DNA of 64,000 bases from Isoetes taiwanensis (Eukaryota; Streptophyta; Lycopodiopsida; Isoetales; Isoetaceae). The stretch is taken from assembly GCA_021234155.1 (NCBI GenBank), contig JAJEKV010000050.1, positions 1,443,675 to 1,507,674 of the forward strand. The letters are read 5' to 3'. Shown one piece after another: positions 47,727 through 60,009 of the stretch (its first letter is position 1; each line of letters starts with the position of its first letter). A program made the translations under genes and the position numbers. Under the pieces are notes generated by a model. The model was given only the letters and a program-made list of their open reading frames with translations, did not search any database and was not told the origin of the DNA.

Positions 47727-50700
47727 TGGTATGGTTAGGAACATGATTGATTTGGACATTTGACCAGATAGAGATTCATCTTTCAACATACCGTGCACAC
47801 TCTCACCATAGTTTGATGAAAAGTTTGCAACTCAAAGATTAAATCTGGGGTCCAAGACTCTTCAAACCTTAAAACTTTACCAGCTTCTTCCCAAGAGTTG
47901 GTGCCTAAACTTTACAACATACTCAACCAAGCCCCGACTTACTCTTGAACATTTTTAAACTCAGAAAAACTCACAAAATTCTTTTGGTGACCATATTCTG
48001 GTAGTATTCTTCTTCAAAAAGTCTTGAGGAAATTATTGGCATTCATGCTCTGGACATCAAAAATGTGGATCGAATAGGCACATTTTAGCTCTCAAAAAGT
48101 ATTGATAAGGTACACCGCGATTGCCTGTATAGTGACACAAGAGGTGCTGCAAAGAGTCGGCATGATTATCCCGTGCTTCAAGAGGGGCTCGATGCCTCAT
48201 TAGTTCTCCGGTGCCATGAGTTCGTGATTCCAGAAAATGTCTCAGAGAACCTTCCAAAATGTTGTGAAGGTGTTCCCCGCAAAAACCTTCAACCTCGGTT
48301 TAGAACCTCCGTGCTGTTTGGAGGCAACCACTGAGTGCAAAAATTCCAAAAATGGTGCACAAAAGTTCACTAGGAGTATGTTTCCTCAAGGAAAAAAGTT
48401 CCGCTTCACAAAATAACTTGCGTAAAATGATTCATCGCTATGGATATGATCTCTCTCCTCAAGATGCTCAACACTCGGCACTAACAGTTGTAAAAATCCA
48501 GGTCCGAGAGGTTAGGTAGGCCAAAATTAGATCACCACCAGCCACCCTTTAGTCAATATCCCCGGCAGAGAGCAAAATTTAAACCTACATTGGCAAGGAA
48601 TTTTCCGAGTTACCAACGCTATTCTACTGCATTTGTCTCATGGTACCAGCCCTCTTTTTGACAAAAGGAACCTAATTTTCTTTGACCATTTTTGCCTAAG
48701 CACTATAAAAAATGAACAATCAGCAGCATATTTCTAATGAAGGATTGCACGCTGCGGTTCAGCATTGCCTTGTTCATCATATTTAGTTTGACAAGATCGA
48801 TGCTCAAACAATCACGCCAATGCCTCAGTAACAATTCTCAGCCGATCTAAAGATGTTGGCTCAAATTGGTATTGTAATTTTGCTCGACAGAATTTGTTAA
48901 GACTTCCCCAAAGAGTCAAGTACATAGGCGTATTCACACCTATCTCGAATGTTTGGACGTATTACAAGACGCCTAGCCTCCGAGCAATTGCCTTCACTTT
49001 TGGGAATGAGCTCTCGGCGCAAACCATGCCGTATCGCTACAAAGGTCGGATTTTCAATTTAATCAAACACTCAAGAGATACACGTAATATCCTGCTCGTG
49101 GTCTTGGGCACCTGGATCAAATAGGTACATTCAGCAAATCCAGAGAATTGAGTCAATAACTGGACTGAAAACACAGGTCAATCGCTCATATCAATGTTTA
49201 CCCTTCTTCAAAGCCGTAAAACACTTCTTTTGCCTCAAAGCCCTCTAATTTTTCTCAGAGTGTAAAAGCCCTTTTGTAAATGCTCTTCCGTTGAGATCTT
49301 GATCATTTCCCTTCAATCCTTCCTCATTTTTAGCCCAAGAATAAGTGTTCTTCTTGGCATTAAAACATGGTGATTCTATTTAGGTCATGATTTTGCCAGC
49401 TTGTTAGGCCAAAATTAACCGATCTTGGCGCTTCCTGATTTAGGGTTCATATGGGTTCGTGACTCTTAAATATCCCATAGGCTCAATCAAATTTTACGCC
49501 AAGGTATATAACAAGAAGGAAAATCCAATATTTCATTATCAAGGTGTACATCTTGGGATTCTGGGTATTCTCCATCAGCCCCACATCACTGTGATGTTCC
49601 ACGCAGCATGGGGAGATTTACTACCGGAAAGAGAAATTAGGCTTGGGGGGTAGATAGGTACCTCTTTTGCACCCCCTAGGCACTAAGGCACTCCATTCCC
49701 CTAGGGAAGCACATATAATGCCTCAAAACAAAGCCTTTTTTCAAAATTTTTTCCTGAAATCTTTTCTCAAGACCCTAAAAGATTCCGAATCTCTACAAAT
49801 GGAGTTCTTGATTTTGGCTAAAAATGAGCTAAGGAGTGGATGCAGGCACAGCCCATTTGTTGCTAGGTGGTATGATGTGGCCAATAGAATGAAAAGGTCA
49901 CCACTAATTGGAAAATTCTTTTCTAGTCAAAAATTTTGAATGACATGAGATGACGTGGTGTGGGAGTGATGAGGTGTCAATGGTGATGTGGCAACAATGA
50001 AGTTGGGTTTACTACTTTGATATGAATTTTGATTTGAATGTGAGCTGAATAAGAAATGCTAGAATTTAGATGGGGATAAAAATATGACTTTGGCGCAGGA
50101 AGTGGAGGTGTGCGGATATGGAGGTGTGAAGTGACTGGTACATCAAGTGCTCATGTGAGCCAAACATTTTATGGGAGTTAACTTTAAAGGTGCTCTTAGG
50201 GGCACACTTGAAATTTGAGCACTTCCCTTAGAATTTTGCAATCTTCTTTTAACTTTGCCTTGCTGCAATGGGATGCTTGACTCTTTGTATAAAAGATTAT
50301 GACCAAGTCAAGTCACTTTTGAACTAGTGACATAAAGCAAGTGGTGTTTCATGAAGGTGTATTTGACTAGAAAGAACTTTCAAGGTCAAGGCTGACTTTT
50401 TGGAAGGTATAAGGAGCAAGGAGTCAAAGTGCAAGGGTATCTTAGGATGGTGGAGCAAATGGGGAAGGGGATCAAATGCCAAAGATGCCAAGATCACAAA
50501 GAGCTACATACCCATGAATATTCTTCAAGGTCTTTCTCCCTCTTCTCTTCACTTCCTCGCTTGTTTGACCTTTTGTATCTCTTGAGTGACTTGAGTCAAT
50601 TGTCCTTCCTTTGCTCTTCAAGCTTTGATGTGTATGCTAGTAGCATTTCCCTATTATCTTGCAAACCAAATCAAGCCGAGAGGATTAGGTGCAAACATGT

Positions 50701-51222
50701 AAGCTACTCCATGCTGCCATGGCACAAGATTATGCCAAACTAAAAGAGAAGGCCGGGTCTACCGTACCCCTTGACTAGTCAGTTAGACTTCTTGACATAG
50801 CTCCAAACAGCTTGCCAATGTGAGAATATGGTTGGCAACTCAAATGACCGTGATATGGGATTTGAAAGTGACAGATTTGGCATGAATGTACATGAATGAT
50901 GTTCCTTTCAAGAACCAAGGAAAATAAATCTCTTTATTATGAGAAGCCGCAGGATGGTAGTATGACAGCCAGCCTGGGAATTTTATGAAGATGTAGGGGG
51001 TTTTCGGGGATGTTATAAGGTCAACTCTTGACGGGATGACGTATGGAGTGTATATAAGGATGCACCCATGAAGATAAAGCTTGTTAGTTTGACTGAAAGG
51101 TCGGGTGTGGGGGGCAATGGCAAAGAACTCCGCATGATGAAGAATAATGTAATGTAGTGAAAGAGATGTGTGTGAATGACATGTTCGCATGCACCGCATG
51201 GAACTATGATCGCATTGATTCA
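47727..51222 (-). mobile_element. LTR A of gypsy element (~3.5 kb)
   Basis: This segment is repeated about 8.4 kb further on (56,137-59,658). In element orientation it begins TGAATCAATGCG at 51,222 and ends CATACCA at 47,727, so it has the TG...CA termini of an LTR. A purine tract 'gcgaggggag' lies immediately upstream of its start (plus-strand 51,223-51,232), as expected for the polypurine tract that primes plus-strand synthesis. Minus-strand 'ccttatatacactcc' near 51,045 is a possible TATA box. The open frames inside are repeat noise. The length is large for an LTR; an alternative is a shorter LTR plus adjoining untranslated sequence. Confidence 0.7.
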
Positions 51223-51559
51223 CTCCCCTCGCTTTGATCACAACCCTCGCATGCCTCTTTTTTGCATTTAAAACACTAGAAACGCATTAGTACACGTAAT
51301 AATAATCTCAAAGCGTAACTAGACTACTAGGGTAGGCTTAACCAATTTTTTTTGCTTTCATCCTATTGGAAGCTTTTTCTTATATTTGCTTTTTCTCGTT
51401 TTTTTCTTTTATTTTTCAAAGAATGCACTAACTAATCCTAGCCACCTCTTACCGCGTAAAGATTTTAGTTAAACAGCGGCAAATATGTTGTTGCCAATAC
51501 CTTTTAGGTGCACACAAGCTGATAGGGTTCATTAATTCTCCATCGCTAATAATATCTTT

Positions 51560-52570
51560 CACCCAATATGAATCTTTTGCCACCAAGCTCCTATCACTTC
51601 AAATGGTCCCTCCCAAAGATTCTCAAATTTGATGCTATATCCTCCTTGCTTTGTTCCATTTCAACACTAACTCTCCCTGCTTTAAGACTCCATCGTACGC
51701 TTTGAAGGTCAAGTAATATCTTAGCCTTTTTTCTCATCATCGCATTCTCAAATTTCATATCTATGTTCTAGCATCAATCTCACAAACTCCTGGGTTTTAG
51801 AGCCTCATCCATTTCCAAATTAACTGGATAAGGTTTCTGGGCCTCGAAAGTGATGGAAGCTCTTTAATTTATAAAGTGCATCGACTTATCCCATATACCA
51901 AACCGAAGGAGTGTGTTTTGTAGCCACTTTATAGTTCTATATGCCCAAAGTGCATCATGGAGTCTTAGGTGCCAATCCTTTTTGGAAACACCGATGGTCT
52001 TTTGAGGATGGATTTGAGAGTCTTATTAGTTGATTCTCGGGCGGCCATTTCCGAGGGTATTAGGATGAACTTCTTGGTATGTTTGACTTCAAGGTGGCGT
52101 AGAAATGCAATTGTATGGTTGATGAACCGCTTCTATCAGAAACTATTTTGAAAAGGTATGCCAACCGCACAAACATTTTCATGCGTAAATCTTGCAAAGA
52201 GCTTTTGAGCATCGGGTTTCTCTCTCTCTCTCAAAGGGAATTGCCTCTTCATTTGGTGAAGTAATCAAGGGTAACCACAGAACCGGTGGTTGAGCTGAAG
52301 AAGGTGGGTCTATGGGACTCGGCAAATCCAACCCCCACATTTGAAGGCCTGTGGGAAGTTATGGCAACATGTACTGTCAGCAGAAGTTTTCTTACCAAAG
52401 ATCCTATTACATTTATGGCAAAGATTTTTATAGTCTCATAACAATCCCGAAAAGAGGGCCAAAAAGTATCCCGACCTCGAGAATCTTTTTGCAAATTGTA
52501 TCCGCCGCAGTGTCCTCCACATACTCCCTCATGACATGCTTCAATTATCATAGATCCCTTCAATTAGCTC
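51560..52570 (-). pseudogene. Ty3/gypsy integrase, copy A
   Basis: In minus-strand order: the zinc-binding start 'CHEGVCGGHCGG' (about 52,500-52,530); the early catalytic core around 'STTGSVVTLDYFTK' (52,249-52,295); a core helix region 'AARESTNKTLKSILKR' (about 51,993-52,045); 'FGLVYGI' (about 51,895); and the C-terminal domain 'GELVLKWNKAR' (51,643-51,678) followed by 'KDSYWVK'. The order and spacing are normal for gypsy integrases. Several frame shifts and stops break the frame, so this copy is inactive. Confidence 0.9.
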
Positions 52571-52619
52571 CTCGAACTTTTTTGTACCGGTCTCCGAATC
52601 TCGACCACACTCAAATTTG

Positions 52620-53180
52620 GGCAACCTATTGCTCTCGTGATAGTTTCGATGTCAAATTGCCAAACAACATCTTCGTGATCAAAAGAAATCAAGTTTGTTG
52701 ATTGTCATCATTACATAACCCTTTCTTGATCTTCACAAATAACACATGTGGAAGATAAGAGTCGATTCTCGACAACTTACCACCTTTTACAAGTATTATC
52801 ATATAAGTTTGATCTTACAAGCCCACTGCATAATTTGGTTTTGGTTGCTTTTGCAAAAGGAGTGAGAAAGGATTTTGTCTCTGCGAATACTACCTGATTG
52901 TTTTTGAAGAAGATGTCCTTCGCTTTCTATCAAGAACATCAAAGTCAGCCAGACTTTTCTCCAACCCGATACCTTTAATCTGTTCCGACCACATCTTGCT
53001 TCGCGCAAAGCAGCAAGCAAACCAATTGCCTTTTGTCATTAATCGATATAAGCTTTGAAGGGTCTCTAGATCAGGAGGTTTAAGTAGATAGATTTACAAA
53101 TAAAGATCAATGATCTTGTCAAAAGATTTCGCATTGCTCATCCCAATTTACTAGGATATAGTTTATTTTCACTTTTGGAG
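52620..53180 (-). pseudogene. Region between reverse transcriptase and integrase, copy A
   Basis: In ordinary gypsy elements the RNase H lies here. The minus-strand text begins with a fragment like the RT-RNase H connection ('ILVNWDEQC') and then 'KPPDLETLQ', but I do not see the expected catalytic D-E-D-D pattern. It may be a badly degraded RNase H or a connection domain only. This matters because another RNase H-like domain lies on the other side of the reverse transcriptase. Confidence 0.4.
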
Positions 53181-53193
53181 AATTTTCCAAACC

Positions 53194-54190
53194 TTAGGAG
53201 GTTAGAAATTGGCGCCATAGTGTGGGAAAATGAGGTACATACATTCTCAAAAAGCTAGTCATCCCCATGAAGCTAAACCGCTTTGAGGGTTGGAGGTATA
53301 GTTTTCTTAGAGCTTCAACCTTACTTTCGGGGATATTTGAATTCCGCCAGACACTACATGCCCAAGCAACTCTCCTCTCAGGATAAAACACATTTTTGGG
53401 ATTCAAACTCACTTCCTTTTCTACACACAAATCAAACAGCATGGTTGGCATATCAAAATGTTTTTCTAGAGAAGTTCCCAACAAAGGTCATCCAAAACAT
53501 ACCAAAAATATTACAGTGCATTTCTTAAAATGTATCCCGTGGTTTTGAATGTTGGGTGATGCATTCATCAAATCCAAATGGCATTCTTTTCATGGCAAAT
53601 GTTCCCTCAAGGTGTGATAAATGAAGTTTTTGGTCGATCACTTTCCCTTGATGCTTATCCATTAAAACCCTCAAAAGCCATCTAAGAATGGAGTAAATTT
53701 CTTCCCCTCGCTAAGCATAAAGATGCAAAAGACTTCTTCCGTAAATGGCAAAGGATATACCTTGATAGTGGCTTTGTTTAGATTCTATAATCTCTATGCA
53801 AAATTCTATTAGTCTTATTTTTCTTTCCTCAACCGAACAATGCATAGCCACCGGTTCACAATTTCTCGTAATCACACCGTGATCTTTCATTTTGCAATAC
53901 CTCCTTGATTAAACCTACTGAGAAGCTATATACATTAATCCTTCTTAGCTTTTGTATAACAGGTTCCTTGATCTTGATCTCAAACTCACAAATGCTTTTT
54001 GTCAACACCAATCAACTCCATCATAATCCCAAGCAAAGATATCCTTCCAATCATCAAAGAATTTAGTAACAAAAGCATTGTCCTCCTCTTCTTTAAAACA
54101 AATCACCAAACATATAATAATTCTATCTAGACCTTTCTTGTTGACCTTGTGATTTCTTTTATCCTGCTTTGTCTTCATCACTTGCATTGA
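53194..54190 (-). pseudogene. Ty3/gypsy reverse transcriptase, copy A
   Basis: Minus-strand landmarks in order: 'DIFAWDYDGVDWC' (about 54,002-54,045), which opens the domain; 'FAMKRMPFGF' (about 53,585-53,615), motif B; 'VLDDL' (about 53,485-53,500), the motif C position with both catalytic Asp codons still present; 'VSLNPKN' (about 53,400); and 'FMGMTSFLRMYVPHF' (about 53,225-53,275) at the C-terminal end. The last 96 codons form one open frame (53,194-53,484); the rest is broken. Confidence 0.9.
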
Positions 54191-54229
54191 TTAACAGATA
54201 GGTATATACTGCTTGCATCTTTCTTTCAA

Positions 54230-54950
54230 GCTCATCTTCTTCAATTGCTCTCTTTAGCCAAGTGTTCCAAGAGGCACACTCCCCAAGACAACGAGTCCGC
54301 TTCACAATTTGCTCCCTTGGCACATGGCAAAGTTCCCAAGTTTCAAAATTCTTCGCCCAAAGATAGCTTGATCTCTCTCCGAAATGCGATCATGTCTTAC
54401 TCTTGGCCCGATATTCTCCCCGATATTTGCCTCAAGCAGACAAGCCGAGTCTCCAAAGATGATTACACTACTAATGTTTAGATTTTTGCTTCTTGAAGAC
54501 TCCGCACTAATGCCTTATACTCATATATATCATTAAATTCTGCACCACCTTAGCAAGCAACCCGGGTTGAAGCATCCTCGGTGAATAGTAGCGTAAGATG
54601 CTACATTAAGCCTTTTGGAAAACAATTCACCATCAAACCATAAATAAGCAAAATTGCTTGTTTTAGTCAAGCTAATTCTTTGGAATTTTTATGCGCTAGA
54701 CCTCTCTACCGCATTCACCAAATTCTTCACATTGGATGTGATATAAAGATTTCTTCTTCAAATAAATTCATGCTTTCAAACCTCCTAACTTATCATAATA
54801 ATGTTACTCCTTTTTCTTTGCCATTTGAAATAGTGCATTCTCCCTCGCCTAGCATCGACCGTGAAAGCCATTTTCTGCCCAAAAGTAAGTCATCATATAT
54901 ATCTCATTTGTCCCCTATTCCTTCAAAAGCAACCACAACAAGTTAGTCAA
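54230..54950 (-). pseudogene. RNase H-like domain upstream of reverse transcriptase, copy A
   Basis: Minus-strand text in order: 'YLWFDGELFSK' (about 54,640, first Asp), 'NISSVIIFGDSACLRQISG' (about 54,430-54,485, Asp in G-D-S) and 'GANCEADSLSW' (about 54,282-54,316, Asp in E-A-D-S-L). The W-x-F-D-G, G-D-S-x-L-x-x-Q and N-x-x-A-D-x-L pattern is that of archaeal/plant-type RNase H, as in the extra RNase H of Tat-lineage gypsy elements. It lies 5' of the reverse transcriptase in element orientation, in both copies. Frames are broken. Confidence 0.75.
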
Positions 54951-54959
54951 GAATCATTA

Positions 54960-56136
54960 TTCCTTCAACATCAATAGGCATCGCTAGTTAACTATTCCAA
55001 CCGGATTATTTCGTGTTAGAGAAAGATTTTAAGATCATTGGAGCCTTCTTTTGTCTATTTTGTGACCACATAGCCTCATAACATGGTGTGGCATTACATC
55101 TGTAAGTGATCCTCCACCCAGCGTAACCTTGGTTAAGATTTTTCCTCCCATTTTGGCAACACAAGTGAAAGCCCGTGATCATAATCATCCCGAAAGTGAG
55201 CATGTGCTCCCGCCAATGTGGTTTGTTAGGGCAAACTCATCTTCCTTAGTCGTGATTGAGAACCTTTTTGTAAGAAGGGGCTATCTTGAGCAAGGTCAAA
55301 GGCAAATCTACACAGATTTTTGAATTTTTCAACAAATATTCAAAGTCCTCACACTCTTTCTCCTCTTGACAAATTTCGAAAGGTGAGGAGGAGGTGACAA
55401 ACAATCGCTTTGCCTCCCAAAAGATCCCCATGCTCTGCGATGTCACTCTCATGTGTTGATTCTCTTTCTTGGCATTATTCATTCTCCGTGTGGGATGTAC
55501 CATTATCTCCCTCTGTTCCCTCAATTTCCTCGCATAAACCTTATAGATGCATTTGGCTCATTAACTTTAGACTTTTCTTCGTTCCGCAAAATACTCTTTA
55601 ACACTCAGACCTATCCCCATAATGCCCCCACAAACTTTGCCACAAAATCTCACACAATGGCATTCTTTACCAAAATGACTCCTTCCACACTTAGTGCATG
55701 GCCTATACCAAGAATAGCTTCCAAGAATGAGTATCTCTAAAAGCAATGCACATGGAGGTAAGTTTTCTTTTCAAATTTTGAGCTTTTCAAATTTTGAAGT
55801 TGTTTGGTTACCCCAACTGCTTCTGGACACTTTATGACTGCCTTAAGCATCTCACAAGTAGGAGCCTCATCATCTTCAATCTTAACCTTTCTTCTCTTTT
55901 GGACAAGATAAATAGGTATAGGTGTCAAGCCCCATATATTCTTGCTCATAACTGGAAAAAAGGATCACTTGGTGAGTGCACATCATCCGTGGCAAGATAT
56001 CATATCCGCACTTCGTGAAATTGGTGAAAGCCTTGTGTATTGTATCAAACTCTTGTTTTTGGGATCTTCAAAAGCCAAGTGGTATCCCTCGGTTCCTGGG
56101 TCAGCTTAATCCCTCGATAAAAGAAGCCACTAGACG
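54960..56136 (-). pseudogene. 5' internal region of gypsy element, copy A (protease/gag side)
   Basis: Frames such as 'FEYLLKNSKICVDLPLTLLK' followed by 'IAPSYKKV' (within 55,246-55,524) and 'ITYRCNATPCYEA' (about 55,090) recur in copy B at about 63,550-63,830, so they are real element sequence. The 'LLKIAPSYKK' part recalls the segment before the protease of plant gypsy polyproteins. No clear D-(S/T)-G protease motif and no zinc-knuckle gag was found in the ~1.2 kb left before the LTR, so gag appears largely deleted or too diverged to see. Confidence 0.55.
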
Positions 56137-59100
56137 TGGTATGGTTAGGGAACATGATTGATTCGGGCATTTGACCGTATAGAGATTGAATCTTCAACAC
56201 CGGGTGTACCACCACCATGTTTTGTTTTTAAAAGTTTGCAACTCAAAGATTAAATCTTGGGGTCCAAGACTCTCCAAACCCTGCTAAACTTTTTACCAGC
56301 CTTTCCTAAGAGTTGGTGCCTAAACTTACATGATACTCTAACCAAGCCTCGACTTCAATGTTTTGAAACATTTTTAAACTCAAAACTTCATGTTCTTTTG
56401 TGACTATATTCTTGGTAGTATTCTTCAAAAGTCTTGAGGAAATTATTGGCATTCATGCTCCTGGATCAAAACAGTAATCTGACAGTGAAGACAGGCTCAA
56501 AGTATTGATAAGGCATACCCCGCATTTGCTTGTATAGTGACAAGAGGTGCCGCAGAGTTTAAGATTACCCTGCGCTTCCCAGGGCTCTGTATGCCTCATT
56601 AGTTCCCTTGGCAGGCCTGGGGATTCCAGAAAAATGATCTCGTAGAATCCCTCCAAAATGCTGGAAGGTGTTCCCAGAAAACCTTCAACCCTGCTGGTTT
56701 AGAACCCTAGGTTGCTTTGAGGCAACCACTGGAAAGTGCAAAAATTCCGTGCTGCACAAAAGTTCACTAGGAGTATGCTCGCGTGCAAGTCTCTTCTCTT
56801 CACAAAATAACCTGCGAAAACATCTTATCAAGCTATGGATATGGATCTCTCTCCTCAAGATGCTCAACACTCACACTAACAAAAATGTGAAAATCTCAGC
56901 CAGGTCCGAGTAGGTTAGGTAGGCTAAAATTAGATCACCGCACTCCAAATAATTTTGGTCAATATCCCGGCAGAGCGTACCGGAACCTGATATTGGTAAG
57001 GAATTTTCGGAGTTACGCCATCGCCCGATTTGTTCCGCATTACCAAGGGCTAAGTCTTTTCGGAGCAAAAGGAACCTAATTTTTCTTTTGATCATTTTGC
57101 CTAAGACTGAAGTAAAAAATGAAATCAATCTTTGAAAGAAGATATTTTCTAATGAAGGATTGTAACGCTGTCTAGCATTGCCTTGTTTACCATTTAGTTT
57201 GACGCTCGATACCGTTCAACTACCTCTTATGCTCAATGCCTCAGTTGTGCTACCAAAGCGGATCTAAAAGATGCTTGGTCTTCAAATTGGTATTGTAATT
57301 TTGCCTTCGATGAATTTGGCTTTTTGCACTCCTAAAGAGTTGCTACATAGGCACTTCACACCTATCCGACGGGTTTGACGCATACACAAGACGCTTTAGC
57401 CTCGAGTAATTGCCTACTTTGGGAATACGAGTTTCATGCAACACAAACAGATTGCTGCAAAGGTCGGATTTTCTCAATTTAATCAAACACTCAAGAGATA
57501 TTAATGTAATATCCCAAGCTCGCGGGTCTCTTAAAGTAATGTGATCGCAATAGGGTATTATTATTCAGCAAACTGGTGAATTGAGTCAATAACTGATCAT
57601 AGGTAAACATCACTGAGGTCGAATCAAGCTCAGCTAGTCATCGCTTCTGCCCTTTCTTCAAAGCCGAAAACACTTCTTTGCCTCAAAGCCTCACTTTTTC
57701 CGTGCGTAAGTTCCTTTGTAAATGCCTCGTCTTCGCTGGAGATCCACTTCTTCTCTCTTCAATCCTCTCCTCATTTTTAGGCCCGCAATAAAGTGTTCTC
57801 GGCACGCGGTGATTCAGCCAGCCAGTCATGACGGTTAGCCGTTAGCCAAATTAACCCTGATCTTGGCATTTTCCGGATTTAAAGGGTCTTCATATGGGTT
57901 CTCGACGAAATATCCATAAAATAAATCACTCACAAGCCAAGCGTACAGCAATAAGAGCGAAAATTCAAATATTTGATTATTGGCGGCAATATCCAATGGA
58001 TCCTGCAGATTCAATCGGGCTTCCATTACTCCTGACAAGTCTTTAATTTGATGTATTTCATCGAAAAGAGAAATAGGTTTGGGGGTAGATAGGAAAACAA
58101 TTTTGCACCCCTAGGGCACTAAGTGCACGATTCCTAGGAAGGCCATATACTCCAAAACAAAGTTCCTTTTTCAAAATTCTTTTTCCTCGGGAGGGAATCT
58201 TTTCTTTAACTCAAAAGATTCTGAATCTCTTCCTCATAATGGAGTTCTTTGGATTTTTGGGCAAAAACGGTTTCGCGAGTGATTTTAGTGGCATTTGCTG
58301 ACAAGGCTAGGCGGTAAGGATGTATTTTTCAATAGAATGGCATGACCCTTGAATTTGAAAATTCTTCGAATAAAATTTTTGAAATTCATACGGACATGAC
58401 GCAGAGTATTTGAGGTGTCACTGGCGGTAGATGTGGCAACAATGAAGCTTAGTTTCAACACTTTGATATGAATTTTGATTCGAAGGTGAGAAGTTTGAAA
58501 CGCTAGAATGATGATGGGTACATTGACTTGGCGGTGAAGTGAGGTGTGATATGAGGTGTATAGCGATCGTACCATCAAGGCTCATTTAGGAGCCAAAAAA
58601 TTTTTATGGTTAACTGGCAGCCTCTTAGGGCACATTTGAAATTTGAGTACCTCTCAGGAATTTTGCAATCTTCTTTAACTTTGCTCATTAAGGGATGCTG
58701 ACTTTGTGGGGAAAGATTACAATTTCAAGTCAAGTCACTTCTTTGAACTTAGTGGATAGATGGTACGCGGGTGCTCTTTGCATAGTGTATTCTTTGACTA
58801 GAAAAGAACTTTCAAGGTCAAGGCTTGACTCCTTGAAGCGGCGAGCGCGACAGCGCGTATCTGGGGATGGTGGAGCAATGTAAAGGGACTCAAAAATGCC
58901 AAAGATGCCAAGATCACAAAGAGCTACCGCTTTGAATATTCTCAAGGGCCCTTCTTTTCTCCTCAAATTTCCTTTGCTTGTTTGACCCTTTGTATCTCTC
59001 GAGTGTATCTGAGTCACCGTCCTTCTCCTTGCTCTTCGCTTTGATGTATGCTTAGTGAAGCATTTCCTATTATCTTGCAAACCAAATCAAGCCGAGAGGA

Positions 59101-59658
59101 TTAGGTGGGTAAACATGTGCTTGGTTTCTTCCATGCTGCTGCATGGCAGCATTATGCCAAACTAAAAGAGTATGGCTATTCAAATGCCCCTTTGACTAGT
59201 CGCTTTTCATTTTATTACAGCCCCTGCAGCTTCGTTAAATGCGGGATATGGCTGGCAACTCAATGACCGCATATGGATTTGGCGCTATTTATTTTGGGTA
59301 CGGGCGGAATGTAATATAGCCATGTTCCCTTCGTGATGAACCTCGCATGGAAAATAAATCTCTTTAGCGTTAAGTGGCAGTTTCATATAGTAGCACAAAG
59401 AAATTTTGGGAATTTTATGAAGATGTAGGGTTTCTCGGGGATACAGGTTAATGCAACTCTTGACTGGAGGATGTAGATGGAGGCAGATATAAGACGCACC
59501 CGCATGTAAAGATAAAAGCTTTTGAAAGAATTGGATCGCGAGTTGTCGTGTGGGGCAATGGCAGTAACCTGCATGATGAAGAATAATGTAATATAGTGAA
59601 AGAGATGGAACACATGCTCCAGAATGCACCCGCATGGAACTATGATCGGTGATTGGAC
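56137..59658 (-). mobile_element. LTR B of gypsy element (~3.5 kb)
   Basis: It starts with the same 'tggtatggttagg' as LTR A and ends at a comparable '..gattgga|ctacccctc' junction; the right edge is uncertain by a few bases. It is collinear with LTR A over the whole length. Example pairs: 48,258/56,653, 49,820/58,240 and 51,130/59,560. The copies differ by many short insertions and deletions as well as substitutions. On the left, in element orientation, a 'tggcttcttttat' stretch begins six bases after the LTR edge and could be a primer-binding site, but I could not match it to a tRNA. Confidence 0.7.
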
Positions 59659-60009
59659 TACCCCTCAGCCTGACGCAACCGTATGCCTCTTTGGTACTTG
59701 CAACACTAGAAACGATTAGCAGCCAATTTCAACAATAAATTCCCAAAAGCGTAACTAGACTTTACTAGTAGGCTTAACTAATTTTTTGCTTTCATCCTAT
59801 TGGAAGCTTTTTCTTTATATTTGCTTTTTTTCCTCGCTTTTTTCTTTTATTTTTCTTTTAGCAATGCACTAACTAATCCTCTACTACCTCTTACCATAAA
59901 GATTTTAGTTAAATAAAGCAAGTAAGCAAATATGTTAGCAAGCAATACCTTTTAGTACAATGTTGATAGGGTTCATTAATTTCTCCTCAGCCATCAAGAA
60001 TATCTTTCT

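Noticed and set aside
50840-51241. 133-codon minus-strand frame as a gene
   Set aside because: It spans the LTR A edge and polypurine tract; the equivalent in copy B (59,285-59,635) is similar only because the LTRs are repeats.
53203-53225. 'ggcgccatagtgtgg' in copy A (and about 61,680 in copy B) as a retroelement primer-binding site
   Set aside because: On the minus strand it lies inside the C-terminal part of the reverse transcriptase ('YVPHF..T..API' region) in both copies, so it is coding sequence and not next to an LTR edge.
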